Assembly (NCBI RefSeq): GCF_017168335.1
Contig: NZ_JABFAU010000007.1
Coordinates: forward strand, 133,884 to 197,883
Length of the DNA stretch: 64,000 nt
Source: Rhodococcus sp. KRD162
GTDB taxonomy: Bacteria; Actinomycetota; Actinomycetes; Mycobacteriales; Mycobacteriaceae
Direction of reading: 5' to 3'
The notes under the pieces are model-generated. The model was not told the DNA's origin, ran no database searches, and saw nothing but the letters and a program-made list of their open reading frames with translations. Below, one piece after another: positions 8,449-16,866 of this stretch. The position numbers and the translations under genes are program-made. The stretch's first letter is position 1. Every line of letters starts with the position of its first letter.

Positions 8449-9702
8449 GTGACAGGTACCGAACCGCGCCCCAACGCCGCGCGCCCGTCGTCGACCGGAA
8501 TGCCCGTGGTGACGATGATCGGCGGCGGTCAGCTCGCCCGAATGACCCATCAGTCCGCCATCGAGCTCGGTCAGACGCTCCGAGTGCTGGCGGCAGGTGC
8601 AGACGAGCCCGCGGCTCGAGTCAGTCCCGATGTCGTCTTCGGTTCCCACGACGATCTCGATGCCTTGCGCACCGCCGCGACCGGTTCCAATGCGGTCACC
8701 TTCGATCACGAGCACGTACCGACCGAGCACCTCGAGGCTCTCGTGGCCGAGGGCGTCAACGTGCAGCCGCCGCCGAGCGCCCTGATCTTCGCGCAGGACA
8801 AACTGCGCATGCGCCGCAAACTGGCAGAACTGGGTGCGCCAGGACCCGCCTACGCGGAGGTGTCGAGCGCGCAGGACGCCATCGCCTTCGGAGACGAGCA
8901 CGGGTGGCCCGTCGTCCTCAAAGCAATCCGCGGCGGATACGACGGACGCGGAGTGTGGATGCCCGCCGACGCGGAGGAAGCCGAGCGCATCGTCACGGCC
9001 CAACTCGACCTGGGTGTACCCCTCATGGTGGAAGAGAAGGTCGCCATGCGCCGCGAGCTGTCGGCCATGGTCGCACGATCGCCGTTCGGCCAAGGTGCTG
9101 CCTGGCCCGTCGTACAGACGGTGCAGCGCAACGGTCAGTGCGCCGTCGTCCTGGCACCCGCCCCCGATCTCGACGAGGACGTCGCCACATCCGCCGGCCG
9201 ACTGGCCCTCGACATCGCAGGCGCGCTGGGAGTAGTAGGAGATCTGGCGGTGGAACTGTTCGAGACCACCTCCGGCACGCTTCTGGTGAACGAGCTCGCC
9301 ATGCGTCCCCACAACTCCGGGCATTGGACCATGGACGGGTGCCGCACCTCGCAGTTCGAGCAACACCTCCGCGCGGTATTGGACTACCCACTCGGTGACA
9401 CCGATCCACTGGCCCCACTGACCGTGATGGCCAACATTCTGGGCGCACCCGAGGCACCCCGGATGACCATGGACGAGAGGCTTCATCACCTCTTCGCGCG
9501 CATGCCCGACGCGAAGGTGCACCTGTACGGCAAAGGCGAGCGCAAAGACCGCAAAATCGGGCACGTGAACATCCTCGGCTCACCGTCCGGTTCCCTCGCC
9601 GATCCGGAGTACGTGGCCTCGGTGCGTGAGCGAGCCGAACGCGCGGCGCACTGGATGTCGCACGCCGAATGGACCGACGGATGGGATCCGCACGATGACT
9701 GA
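8449..9702 (+). CDS. purK: 5-(carboxyamino)imidazole ribonucleotide synthase
   Basis: PurK makes N5-CAIR from AIR, ATP and bicarbonate in purine biosynthesis. The 417-aa protein has the ATP-grasp layout: [19 protein letters not shown] (nucleotide/AIR site) near residue 23, [14 protein letters not shown], the glycine-rich lid ([13 protein letters not shown]) and the metal-binding [13 protein letters not shown]. The long N-terminal tail before VVTMIGGG is slightly unusual. It overlaps purE by 8 nt, and the two act in sequence (N5-CAIR to CAIR), so translational coupling is likely. The GTG at 8449 has no clear Shine-Dalgarno sequence; GTG or ATG codons inside the tail could also serve. Confidence 0.95.
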   Translation: MTGTEPRPNAARPSSTGMPVVTMIGGGQLARMTHQSAIELGQTLRVLAAGADEPAARVSPDVVFGSHDDLDALRTAATGSNAVTFDHEHVPTEHLEALVAEGVNVQPPPSALIFAQDKLRMRRKLAELGAPGPAYAEVSSAQDAIAFGDEHGWPVVLKAIRGGYDGRGVWMPADAEEAERIVTAQLDLGVPLMVEEKVAMRRELSAMVARSPFGQGAAWPVVQTVQRNGQCAVVLAPAPDLDEDVATSAGRLALDIAGALGVVGDLAVELFETTSGTLLVNELAMRPHNSGHWTMDGCRTSQFEQHLRAVLDYPLGDTDPLAPLTVMANILGAPEAPRMTMDERLHHLFARMPDAKVHLYGKGERKDRKIGHVNILGSPSGSLADPEYVASVRERAERAAHWMSHAEWTDGWDPHDD

Positions 9703-10309
9703 CCACCCCGCCACCGATTCCGCACCGCAGGGTCGTTCCGCAGGCTCCACTCCTGTATCCGAGGGTCGTTCCGCGGGCTCCACTCCTGCACCCGAGGGTC
9801 GTTCCGCAGGCTCCACTCCTGCAGTGGGCCTGATCATGGGCAGCGACTCCGACTGGCCGACCATGGAAGCCGCCGCAGAAGCATTGGCCGAGTTCGGAAT
9901 TCGATTCGAGGTGGGCGTGGTGTCCGCCCATCGCACACCGCAGCGGATGCTCGACTACGCCCGCGACGCCGCGAGCCGTGGAATCCGCGTGATCATCGCC
10001 GGTGCCGGGGGAGCGGCACACCTGCCCGGCATGGTTGCCTCGGCGACGCCTTTGCCGGTGATCGGTGTACCAGTACCGCTGAAGTACCTCGACGGCATGG
10101 ACTCGTTGCTCTCGATCGTCCAGATGCCGGCAGGCGTTCCGGTAGCGACGGTCTCCATCGGCGGTGCCCGCAACGCAGGACTGCTCGCAGTACGGATACT
10201 GGGTGCGTCCGATCCGGATCTGCAAGAACGGATGTCGGCATTTCAGGCCTCGCTGGAGGCCATGGTGCTGGAGAAAGACAGAGCTCTGCGCACGACGCTG
10301 CTGGGATGA
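9695..10309 (+). CDS. purE: N5-CAIR mutase with a repeat-derived N-terminal extension
   Basis: PurE converts N5-CAIR to CAIR. The class I core is intact: [37 protein letters not shown] and [16 protein letters not shown]. Between the ATG (9695) and the core (about residue 44) lie three near-identical 11-residue units, [22 protein letters not shown] and GRSAGSTPA. They are encoded by 33-bp tandem repeats that match a copy elsewhere in the window at 53982-54006. The extension is probably disordered and dispensable. An alternative start inside the core (ATG at 9836) would remove MGS-proximal residues, so 9695 is kept. The stop overlaps the next gene (ATGA). Confidence 0.95.
   Translation: MTDHPATDSAPQGRSAGSTPVSEGRSAGSTPAPEGRSAGSTPAVGLIMGSDSDWPTMEAAAEALAEFGIRFEVGVVSAHRTPQRMLDYARDAASRGIRVIIAGAGGAAHLPGMVASATPLPVIGVPVPLKYLDGMDSLLSIVQMPAGVPVATVSIGGARNAGLLAVRILGASDPDLQERMSAFQASLEAMVLEKDRALRTTLLG
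9731..9826 (+). repeat. In-frame 33-bp tandem repeats inside purE
   Basis: Three units start at 9731, 9764 and 9797, each beginning GGTCGTTCCGCRGGCTCCAC. They differ at a few positions, mostly third codon bases or the linker codons. The unit is also found singly at 53982-54006 and in part at 11451-11470, which marks it as a dispersed repeat rather than purE sequence. Confidence 0.9.
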
Positions 10310-10695
10310 GCAACGCGACGTCGCGGCGCGAGCAGATTCGATTAGCAGGTCGAGGTCGGTGGCAGTCCGTTGCGGTGACGACGCTGGCGTTGCGGTACGC
10401 CCGCTTGTGGGGCGGAACAGCGCACTTCGACCACGAGTTCTCGATCTTCGTGTGCACCGGACTGCGCGGCGGATTCGGACGGGGCGGAACCACGTTCGGA
10501 GGCGCGTATCTGACCAAGGACAACACCGGCCGCCGAGTGATACGGCACGAAGCCGTGCACGCAGACCAATGGGCCCGGTTCGGGCTGAGCTTCCCGTTCC
10601 GGTACCTCGCCGAGGAAGTTCGCCACCGAGGACCGGCAAACAAGTACGAAATCGAGGCCGGACTCGCGGACGGCGGCTACCGAACGGGCACGTGA
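10306..10695 (+). CDS. Small protein with an HExxH motif, function unknown
   Basis: This 129-aa protein is not one I can name. Residues 81-85 read HEAVH inside [18 protein letters not shown], a zincin-like HExxH motif with aromatic and basic neighbours. The middle is glycine-rich ([15 protein letters not shown]), and there is no signal peptide or clear membrane helix. Its ATG overlaps the purE stop (ATGA), so it is expressed with purKE. A metal-dependent hydrolase is possible, but only the short motif supports it. It converges on the TIGR03089 gene with 10 bp between stops. Confidence 0.7.
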   Translation: MSNATSRREQIRLAGRGRWQSVAVTTLALRYARLWGGTAHFDHEFSIFVCTGLRGGFGRGGTTFGGAYLTKDNTGRRVIRHEAVHADQWARFGLSFPFRYLAEEVRHRGPANKYEIEAGLADGGYRTGT

Positions 10696-10705
10696 AGGCG
10701 GCCGT

Positions 10706-11422
10706 TCAAGACAGGACCGTGGTGACCTTCTCGGTATCGGCGCGTCGATCGTTCTTTCCCTCGTCGGCATTGGCCACCTGAACCAACGAGGCGCCCGCGA
10801 CGAGAACCGAGAGCAGGCCGTCGATCAGCTCCTCGGCAGTGCTCCACGACGCACTCGACATCACCCGGTCGGCAGCAGTCAACGAGCGGGCAGAGGCCCG
10901 CTCTCGCGCGGCCACGAGCACCTCGTCCACCGAACGACCGTCCAACGCCGCCGCTCCCGACCCGCTACCCGACACCCGAAACTGATCCCCGTGCACCCGC
11001 ACCGAGGTTGCGTAGTCGGTCATTCCCACCGGCAGATCCGGCACGGCCTTGCCGAAAGCATCGAGCGAGAACGCCAGCACCTCGTCCACATCCGGTGCCT
11101 CGTCGAGTCGATCCGCAGGCACCATCGCGACGTCGGCCGAGTCCACGGCCCCCAGCACCACCTCGCCGCCTGCCCACCACACACCGAGCAGCGCCGCGGC
11201 GGTCTGCCAGTGCGCGGGCAACAACACACTGACCTTGCCGCCCGCCTCGAAGCCCAACTCGTCGCACAACAGATTCGCTGTCTTGGCTGCCCAGTTCGCG
11301 AGCGTCACCGCCGAGACCTCGACCCGCTCGCCGGAGGCGTCGTCGTAGAACGTGATACGCGGACCGGCCGGGTCAGCGGCAAGGACGGGGTCGAGCAAGG
11401 TCTGAGTCAGGTTCGAAGCCAC
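10706..11422 (-). CDS. TIGR03089-type protein (reduced acyl-CoA synthetase-like)
   Basis: This 238-aa protein resembles the N-terminal part of ANL-superfamily acyl-CoA synthetases (PRITFYDDASGERVEVSAVTLANWAAKTANLL, then a stretch like KVSVLLPAHWQTAAALLG). It lacks the ATP/AMP-binding loop and the C-terminal lid domain, so it should not be an active ligase. Mycolata carry this short form beside the LCP ligase gene, and TIGR03089 fits size and position. It is transcribed in the same direction as the LCP gene, about 70 bp downstream of it, with a dispersed-repeat fragment in the gap. The start codon is GTG at 11422. Role unknown. Confidence 0.8.
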   Translation of the reverse strand: MASNLTQTLLDPVLAADPAGPRITFYDDASGERVEVSAVTLANWAAKTANLLCDELGFEAGGKVSVLLPAHWQTAAALLGVWWAGGEVVLGAVDSADVAMVPADRLDEAPDVDEVLAFSLDAFGKAVPDLPVGMTDYATSVRVHGDQFRVSGSGSGAAALDGRSVDEVLVAARERASARSLTAADRVMSSASWSTAEELIDGLLSVLVAGASLVQVANADEGKNDRRADTEKVTTVLS

Positions 11423-11450
11423 ACCACGAACCCTAGATCACGGACCCCGC

Positions 11451-11470
11451 GCAGGCTCCACGCCTGCACC
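11451..11470. repeat. Fragment of the dispersed GGCTCCAC repeat
   Basis: GCAGGCTCCACGCCTGCACC matches the purE-type unit at 19 of 20 positions. It lies in the gap between the TIGR03089 gene and the LCP gene. Confidence 0.6.
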
Positions 11471-11493
11471 ATGAGGATGCGCCAGACCGTCCG

Positions 11494-13242
11494 TCAGTTG
11501 ACGCACATAGGCCCGGTGGAACCTGCGTCGATCGGAGCTGCGGGAGTCTCGGGAACTGCCGTACCGGCTTCGGGAGCAACGGTTTCTGCCGTCGCGGCCT
11601 GCCCCGAACCCGGGCCGGCGTAGTCGTCGGCGAGCACCACCTGCACCGTGTCTGCAGGCAGCGAAGAATCGGTGACGATCTGCAGTCCGCCGAGCGCAGC
11701 CGAGACCGCGCGAGCAGCATCACTGTCGGCATCGGCCGCCTGGATTCGACTCGCCGAGATCGACGTGCCCTCGTAGTTTCCGATGGTGCCTCCGACGTAT
11801 CCCAACTGCGTCAACGCACCGGCGACACCGTTGGCGAGCCCGTCGATTCCGCTGTCGTTCGCCACGTCGACGGTGACCGTCGACGGGTCGATCTCGGGCG
11901 CATCGGAACCCTCGGAATTGTTCTGCGCCGAGTTGCCGTCGTCGAGCAGACCTTCGACGTACTTCTTCACCGCGGCCGGGTCGACCTGGACGATCGATTC
12001 GCCGTAGTCGGTCGTGGCGTTGATGTCGACCGCCGGGATGGTCTCGAACTTGACCTTGCCGCCCGCGAGATCCTGTAGCCGAGTGGCGAATTGCAGAATG
12101 TCCCAATCGGAATCGAGTGTCACCGAACGCTGCACCGCAGTGCTGAGCTGGGCCAGTTTTCCCGGATTGCTCAACGTCTTGGCGCTCAACACGTTCCGCA
12201 CCAGCGAGGCCATGAACACCTGCTGACGCACGATGCGGTCGAGGTCGCCGCGGGGCAGATCGTGCCGTTGTCGAACGAAACTCAAGGCCTGGGAACCGGA
12301 GAGCTTCTGCACCCCTGCCGGGAAATTTGCACCCGAGAGCGGCTCGTCCACAGGATTGTTCAGACATACCTCGACGCCGCCGACAGCGTCGGTCAACAGG
12401 ACGAAGCCGAGCAGGCCCACCTCCGCGTAGTGGTCGACGGTGATCCCGGTCAGATTCGCGACCGAATCGATGAGTGCCTCGCGCCCGGCCTCGGTGGCCT
12501 GTACCTCCGCATCGGCGTCCGAGACGCCCTGCTCCACCAGCTCGAGCCGCTTGGTCTCCTTGGTCGCGCCGTAGGCGGCATTGATCTTGGACATGCCGAT
12601 TCCGGGCACCTCCACGTACGAATCGCGAGGGATGGAAATGGCGGTGGCCGACGAACCGTCGTTCGGGACCCGAATCAGCACGATCGTGTCGGTGTTCGAC
12701 GCCACCTCTTCACCGGCATTGAGCGAGGCGAGTTCCTCCGGGGACAGTGCATTGCCGTGGGCATCGGTCCGACTGTCGGTGCCGACCATCAGAATGTCGA
12801 CCGCACCGTCTGCGGCACCGCCGAGGCCGAGACCGCCCGCAGTGGCGATGTTGGATCTGAGACTGTCTACGCTGCGCCATGCGAAGCCGGTCACCAGTAA
12901 AACCAGTACCGACAGCACTGCAACGGCCACATGGGTAGCCGGCCATCGGCGGCCGCCTGCGGCAAGGCCGGGTTCGCCGTGAGATCGGGGCGGTTCGACG
13001 CCGACGCGGCGATCGTGCTGTCGCGGCGCGCGCGGTCGGTCGGCGGGTTCGTCTCGGTTGCGGCGAGTACGTTCTCGCGCCCGGGGTTTCCCGTGCGAAT
13101 CCTCGGCAGTTCTGTAGCGATGCGCCGCACGATCGTCTGGACGTCCCGTGGCGCGCGGCTCGGGACCGACTGGTTTCCGGTGGGTGCGCCGCCTGGGCGG
13201 GGGAGTGTGCTCACCGCCGGGCGTGCCTGGATCTCGTGGCAC
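11494..13242 (-). CDS. LytR-CpsA-Psr (LCP) cell-wall ligase
   Basis: This 582-aa protein probably attaches arabinogalactan to peptidoglycan, the role known for mycobacterial Lcp1 (Rv3267), whose locus this matches. A basic, proline-rich cytoplasmic tail of about 100 residues precedes one membrane helix (102-121). The LCP domain follows, with VDILMVGTDSRTD, SNTDTIVLIRVP, AISIPRDSYVEVPG, SKINAAYG and the arginines of SFVRQRHDLPRGDLDRIVRQ that bind polyprenyl phosphate. The C-terminal third is a LytR_C domain (VTVDVANDSGIDGLANGV). GTG 13242 has GAGAGGG 8 nt upstream. It is divergent from rmlD, which supplies rhamnose for the same linker. Confidence 0.9.
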   Translation of the reverse strand: MPRDPGTPGGEHTPPPRRRTHRKPVGPEPRATGRPDDRAAHRYRTAEDSHGKPRARERTRRNRDEPADRPRAPRQHDRRVGVEPPRSHGEPGLAAGGRRWPATHVAVAVLSVLVLLVTGFAWRSVDSLRSNIATAGGLGLGGAADGAVDILMVGTDSRTDAHGNALSPEELASLNAGEEVASNTDTIVLIRVPNDGSSATAISIPRDSYVEVPGIGMSKINAAYGATKETKRLELVEQGVSDADAEVQATEAGREALIDSVANLTGITVDHYAEVGLLGFVLLTDAVGGVEVCLNNPVDEPLSGANFPAGVQKLSGSQALSFVRQRHDLPRGDLDRIVRQQVFMASLVRNVLSAKTLSNPGKLAQLSTAVQRSVTLDSDWDILQFATRLQDLAGGKVKFETIPAVDINATTDYGESIVQVDPAAVKKYVEGLLDDGNSAQNNSEGSDAPEIDPSTVTVDVANDSGIDGLANGVAGALTQLGYVGGTIGNYEGTSISASRIQAADADSDAARAVSAALGGLQIVTDSSLPADTVQVVLADDYAGPGSGQAATAETVAPEAGTAVPETPAAPIDAGSTGPMCVN

Positions 13243-13373
13243 CGTGACGACCCTCTCTCGTTACCGGCCGGTCCGATCACCCGCCTGCTTCGTTCTCCCC
13301 CTGCTGTTCGAAGGTTACTGGTCACCGGTCACCGCCTCGCCCAACCGAACACGGCGTGCCACACTTGGCAACC

Positions 13374-14228
13374 GTGAACGCGATCGTGGTGACCGGAGCA
13401 CATGGCCAGTTGGGCCGCCGAGTGGTGGCTCTTGCCGCCGGCCGAGGAGACGGCACCGAGGTACGCGCATATTCGTCCGCCGACCTGGACGTAACCGATC
13501 CCGACGCAGTCGCTGCCGTGGTGAGCGCAGGGGCGACGGTGATCAATTGCGCCGCGTACACCGCAGTGGACGCCGCTGAGACAGACGAGGCCAGAGCCCT
13601 GGCCGTCAATGCGGACGGCCCGCGAAATCTCGCTCGCGCCTGCGGGCGTGTCGGTGGCAGGTTGATCCACGTCTCCACCGATTATGTGTTCGACGGCACA
13701 GCGACCGAACCCTACGAGGTGGACGCCGACACCGCCCCGAAGTCGGCGTACGGTCGCACCAAGCTGGCCGGCGAACTCGCCGTACGCGATGAGCTGCCCG
13801 AGGCCGTCGTCGTACGCACTGCCTGGGTGTACGACAACACCGGCAAGAACTTCGTGACCACCATGCGCAGGCTCGAAGGCGAGCGAGAGACGATTTCGGT
13901 GGTCAATGATCAGATCGGCTCACCCACCTTTGCCCACGACCTGGCGTCGGGCCTGCTCGCGATCGAAACCCGGCCTTCGGTGGTCGGTCGCACCGTGCAC
14001 TACACCAATGCCGGGCAAGCCAGCTGGTTCGAGCTCGCTCGCGCGGTGTTCGCACGCATCGGGGCCGATCCCGAGCGGGTACGTCCGTGTTCGAGCGCAG
14101 AGTACGTCGCGGCGGCTCCTCGTCCGGCGTATTCGGTGCTCTCGTCCAGGGCGTGGCTCGATGCCGGGTTGCCGCCTTCCCGGCCGTGGTCGGACGCGCT
14201 GACGGCGGCGTTGGCGCAGTCGAGATGA
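13374..14228 (+). CDS. rmlD: dTDP-4-dehydrorhamnose reductase
   Basis: RmlD makes dTDP-L-rhamnose, the donor for the galactan linker. The 284-aa protein is a short-chain dehydrogenase: VTGAHGQLGRRV (NADPH site, residues 5-16), NCAAYTAVDAAE, the YxxxK pair in SAYGRTKLAGE, RTAWVYDNTGKNFV and DQIGSPTFAHDLA. GTG 13374 gives the normal N-terminus just before VVTGAHG; an ATG at 13356 would add six residues. wbbL follows 34 bp downstream and uses the product. Confidence 0.93.
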   Translation: MNAIVVTGAHGQLGRRVVALAAGRGDGTEVRAYSSADLDVTDPDAVAAVVSAGATVINCAAYTAVDAAETDEARALAVNADGPRNLARACGRVGGRLIHVSTDYVFDGTATEPYEVDADTAPKSAYGRTKLAGELAVRDELPEAVVVRTAWVYDNTGKNFVTTMRRLEGERETISVVNDQIGSPTFAHDLASGLLAIETRPSVVGRTVHYTNAGQASWFELARAVFARIGADPERVRPCSSAEYVAAAPRPAYSVLSSRAWLDAGLPPSRPWSDALTAALAQSR

Positions 14229-14249
14229 GGGTGTCGACCACGCTCGGGC

Positions 14250-14255
14250 TAGTCT
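14250..14255 (+). promoter_or_regulatory. -10 element of wbbL (TAGTCT)
   Basis: TAGTCT lies 7 nt before GTG 14263, and there is no Shine-Dalgarno sequence. It indicates a separate leaderless transcript for wbbL-manB. Confidence 0.55.
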
Positions 14256-14262
14256 TGCCCGC

Positions 14263-15174
14263 GTGAGTTCCGAGCTGGCCGTGGTGACGGTGACCTATTC
14301 GCCCGGCGAATACCTGGATCAATTCCTGACGTCTCTTCGTGAGGCGACAACACGTCCCTGCCGGGTGATCATGGCCGACAACGGCTCGGTCGACGGCACA
14401 CCAGAGGCGGCCGAGGCCGCGTTCGACGAGGCAGAGTTGCTGCGGACCGGCGCGAACATCGGATACGGCGCAGCGGTCAATCGTGCGGTCGCGGCCATCG
14501 ATCCCTCGGTCGAGTTCGTCGTCGTCGCCAATCCCGACGTACGGTGGCACCCCGGTTCTCTCGACGGTCTGCTCGACGCTGCGGCCCGGTGGCCGCGCGC
14601 GGGCTCGCTCGGACCACTCATCCGCGAACCCGACGGCTCCCGATACCCATCGGCTCGGTCGGTGCCCGATCTCACCTCAGGCGCGGGCCACGCGGTGCTC
14701 GGCAAGCTCTGGCCGAAGAATCCGTGGACTCAGCGCTACCGCCAGGAGAACGAGTCGGTGAGCGAGCGTCCGGTGGGGTGGCTGTCCGGATCATGCCTGT
14801 TGCTGCGGCGCTCGGCGTTCGATTCTATCGGCGGGTTCGACTCTCGATACTTCATGTACATGGAGGACGTGGACCTGGGCGACCGGCTCGGCCGTGCGGG
14901 CTGGCACAACGTCTATGTTCCCGGCGTCGAGGTGACGCACTCGAAAGGCCATGCCGCAGGACGGCATCCGGAAGTGATGTTGCCCGCACATCACACCAGT
15001 GCGTACCGCTTCCAGGCCGACCGGCACGCGAAAGCGTGGCAAGCTCCCCTACGATTGGCCTTGCGTATAGGTCTCGGCCTTCGATCGAAGATCGTTGTGA
15101 GATCTGCGCTTCGGGCCCGAAAAGTTGACGGACGAGTCACCGACGAGAGAACAGAGGCTGGACATGGTGGATAG
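14263..15174 (+). CDS. wbbL: Rhamnosyltransferase of the arabinogalactan linker
   Basis: WbbL transfers rhamnose from dTDP-Rha to GlcNAc-PP-decaprenyl. The 303-aa GT2 enzyme shows VVTVTYSPGEYLDQFL, ADNGSVDGTPE, GANIGYGAAVNRAV, the metal-binding stretch VVVANPDVRWHPGSL, GWLSGSCLLLRRSAFDSIGGFD and FMYMEDVDLGDRLGRAGW (likely catalytic ED). It has no membrane helix but a basic C-terminus. The order rmlD-wbbL-manB is the same as in mycobacteria. Its end overlaps the manB start by 11 nt, which indicates translational coupling. Confidence 0.93.
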   Translation: MSSELAVVTVTYSPGEYLDQFLTSLREATTRPCRVIMADNGSVDGTPEAAEAAFDEAELLRTGANIGYGAAVNRAVAAIDPSVEFVVVANPDVRWHPGSLDGLLDAAARWPRAGSLGPLIREPDGSRYPSARSVPDLTSGAGHAVLGKLWPKNPWTQRYRQENESVSERPVGWLSGSCLLLRRSAFDSIGGFDSRYFMYMEDVDLGDRLGRAGWHNVYVPGVEVTHSKGHAAGRHPEVMLPAHHTSAYRFQADRHAKAWQAPLRLALRIGLGLRSKIVVRSALRARKVDGRVTDERTEAGHGG

Positions 15175-16258
15175 TTCCTCATCGGTCGCCGCGCGCACCG
15201 ATGCAGTAATCCTGGTCGGCGGCAAAGGAACTCGGCTCAGGCCGCTCACACTCTCGGCCCCCAAGCCGATGCTTCCCACTGCGGGACTGCCCTTCCTGAC
15301 CCACTTGCTGGCACGCATCAGGGCTGCCGGAATTTCGCACGTCGTCCTCGGCACGTCCTTCAAGGCCGAAGTGTTCGAGCAGCATTTCGGAGACGGCTCC
15401 GCGCTCGGCATCGAGATCGAATACGTCACCGAGACCGAGCCGATGGGTACCGGCGGAGGGATCAGGAACGTTCTCCCGCGCCTGCGTGCGGACAATGTCA
15501 TGGTCTTCAACGGCGATGTGCTGGGCGGTACGGATCTGACAGCGGTATTGGAAACACACCGAACCACTGAAGCCGACGTCACGTTGCATCTGGTTCGCGT
15601 GGGTGACCCACGAGCGTTCGGCTGTGTGCCGACCGACGAATCCGGCCGAGTGACAGCATTTCTGGAGAAGACCCAGGATCCGCCGACCGATCAGATCAAC
15701 GCCGGATGCTACGTCTTCAAGCGTGAGATCATCGAGTCCATCGCCTCCGATCGACCGGTGTCGGTGGAGCGAGAGGTGTTTCCCGCCTTGCTCGCCGAAG
15801 GCAAGAAGCTCTACGGGCACGTGGACAGCGCGTACTGGCGCGACATGGGCACCCCGGAGGACTTCGTCAAGGGCTCGGCCGATCTGGTGCGCGGCATCGC
15901 GCCCTCGCCTGCGCTGGACGGAGATCGCGGCGAATCGTTGGTGCACCCCAGCGCCGGAGTGGCACCGGGGGCGCTGCTGATCGGCGGAACCGTCATCGGT
16001 CGCGGTGCCGAGATCGGCGCCGGAGCCCGTCTCGACGGTGCCGTCGTGTTCGACGGCGCGGTCGTCGAGGCAGGAGCGGTCGTCGAGCGGTCGATCCTCG
16101 GCTTCGGTGCCCGTATCGGGCCCCGCGCTCTGGTGCGCGATGCGGTGATCGGCGACGGCGCAGACATCGGAGCCCGATGTGAGCTGCTTCGCGGTGCGCG
16201 GGTGTGGCCAGGGGTGAAACTGCCTGACGGCGGAGTGCGCTTCTCCACCGACGTCTGA
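15164..16258 (+). CDS. manB: Mannose-1-phosphate guanylyltransferase
   Basis: This nucleotidyltransferase would form GDP-mannose for lipomannan and mannosides. The 364-aa protein has the signature AVILVGGKGTRLRPLTLSAPKPM near the N-terminus, FNGDVLGGTDL, EKTQDPPTDQINAGCYVF and YWRDMGTPEDF, then a left-handed beta-helix of hexapeptide repeats (GGTVIGRGAEIGAGARL and similar). The ATG at 15164 lies inside the wbbL end and is preceded by a GAGG element 6 nt away. The same gene in M. tuberculosis (Rv3264c) is called manB or ManC-like; sugar choice between mannose and glucose is by synteny, not from residues. Confidence 0.88.
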   Translation: MVDSSSSVAARTDAVILVGGKGTRLRPLTLSAPKPMLPTAGLPFLTHLLARIRAAGISHVVLGTSFKAEVFEQHFGDGSALGIEIEYVTETEPMGTGGGIRNVLPRLRADNVMVFNGDVLGGTDLTAVLETHRTTEADVTLHLVRVGDPRAFGCVPTDESGRVTAFLEKTQDPPTDQINAGCYVFKREIIESIASDRPVSVEREVFPALLAEGKKLYGHVDSAYWRDMGTPEDFVKGSADLVRGIAPSPALDGDRGESLVHPSAGVAPGALLIGGTVIGRGAEIGAGARLDGAVVFDGAVVEAGAVVERSILGFGARIGPRALVRDAVIGDGADIGARCELLRGARVWPGVKLPDGGVRFSTDV

Positions 16259-16265
16259 AATCCCG

Positions 16266-16309
16266 CCGAACCGGGCCACTGCATAACCCAGGCGGCGGAT
16301 CCGGTTCGG
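16266..16309. terminator. Bidirectional terminator between manB and the NUDIX gene
   Basis: CCGAACCGG (16266-16274) and CCGGTTCGG (16301-16309) form a perfect 9-bp stem with a 26-nt loop. It lies between convergent stops and lacks a U-tract, as is common in actinobacteria. Confidence 0.55.
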
Positions 16310-16310
16310 G

Positions 16311-16862
16311 CTAGCGGCGTTGCGCGGCGAGCGAGACGAGGTGATCGATCGTCTCGTGTTCGGCGGTGTCCGGAAGTGCGTCGACCGGCCACCACCGCAG
16401 ATCCGTCGATTCATCACTGCGCACAGCTCGGGCACCGTCTCGGGCGCGCACCAGAAACCGCAGATCGAGATGACGCGTCGGGGTGCCGAGCGAACACGTG
16501 ATCGGGTGCGTGTGCGCCGAGAGCAGTACCGGGTCGATGGTCAGATCTGCGATCCCGGATTCTTCTGTCGCCTCACGCATCGCGGCGTCGACGATCGTGT
16601 CGTCGGTCGGTTCGCAGTGGCCGCCGAGTTGAATCCACCGACCGACCTTCGGATGCAACGTCAGCAGCACGTGGGTGCCGGATCGGTCGAGCACCAGTGA
16701 GGAGGCCGTGAAGTGGCCGGCCGCGTTGGCGCGCAGGCACGCGTCCGGGTTGCTGTCGAGGAAGGCCAGCATGGTGTGGCGAAGCGATTCGTCCGCTGAG
16801 CCCTGTGGTCGCCAGCCGTCGAGCGCAGCGGCTACCGAACGCCGCAGTGTGAACGCGGACAT
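16311..16862 (-). CDS. NUDIX hydrolase with a slightly altered Nudix box
   Basis: This 183-aa protein has an N-terminal helical part (about 45 residues) and a NUDIX fold. The Nudix helix reads GGHCEPTDDTIVDAAMREATEESGI split over residues 97-121. The REATEESGI half is canonical, but the first Glu is Asp and there is one extra residue before it. The C-terminal LDLRFLVRA and DLRWWPVDAL are typical NUDIX strands. The substrate is unknown. It begins 4 bp after the fbiB stop on the same strand, so it is likely the last gene of an fbiA-fbiB-NUDIX operon. Confidence 0.88.
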   Translation of the reverse strand: MSAFTLRRSVAAALDGWRPQGSADESLRHTMLAFLDSNPDACLRANAAGHFTASSLVLDRSGTHVLLTLHPKVGRWIQLGGHCEPTDDTIVDAAMREATEESGIADLTIDPVLLSAHTHPITCSLGTPTRHLDLRFLVRARDGARAVRSDESTDLRWWPVDALPDTAEHETIDHLVSLAAQRR

Positions 16863-16866
16863 TGCC

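Noticed and set aside
12091..12900. Plus-strand frame of 269 codons inside the LCP gene
   Set aside because: It is the complement of the LCP domain with no motif of its own.
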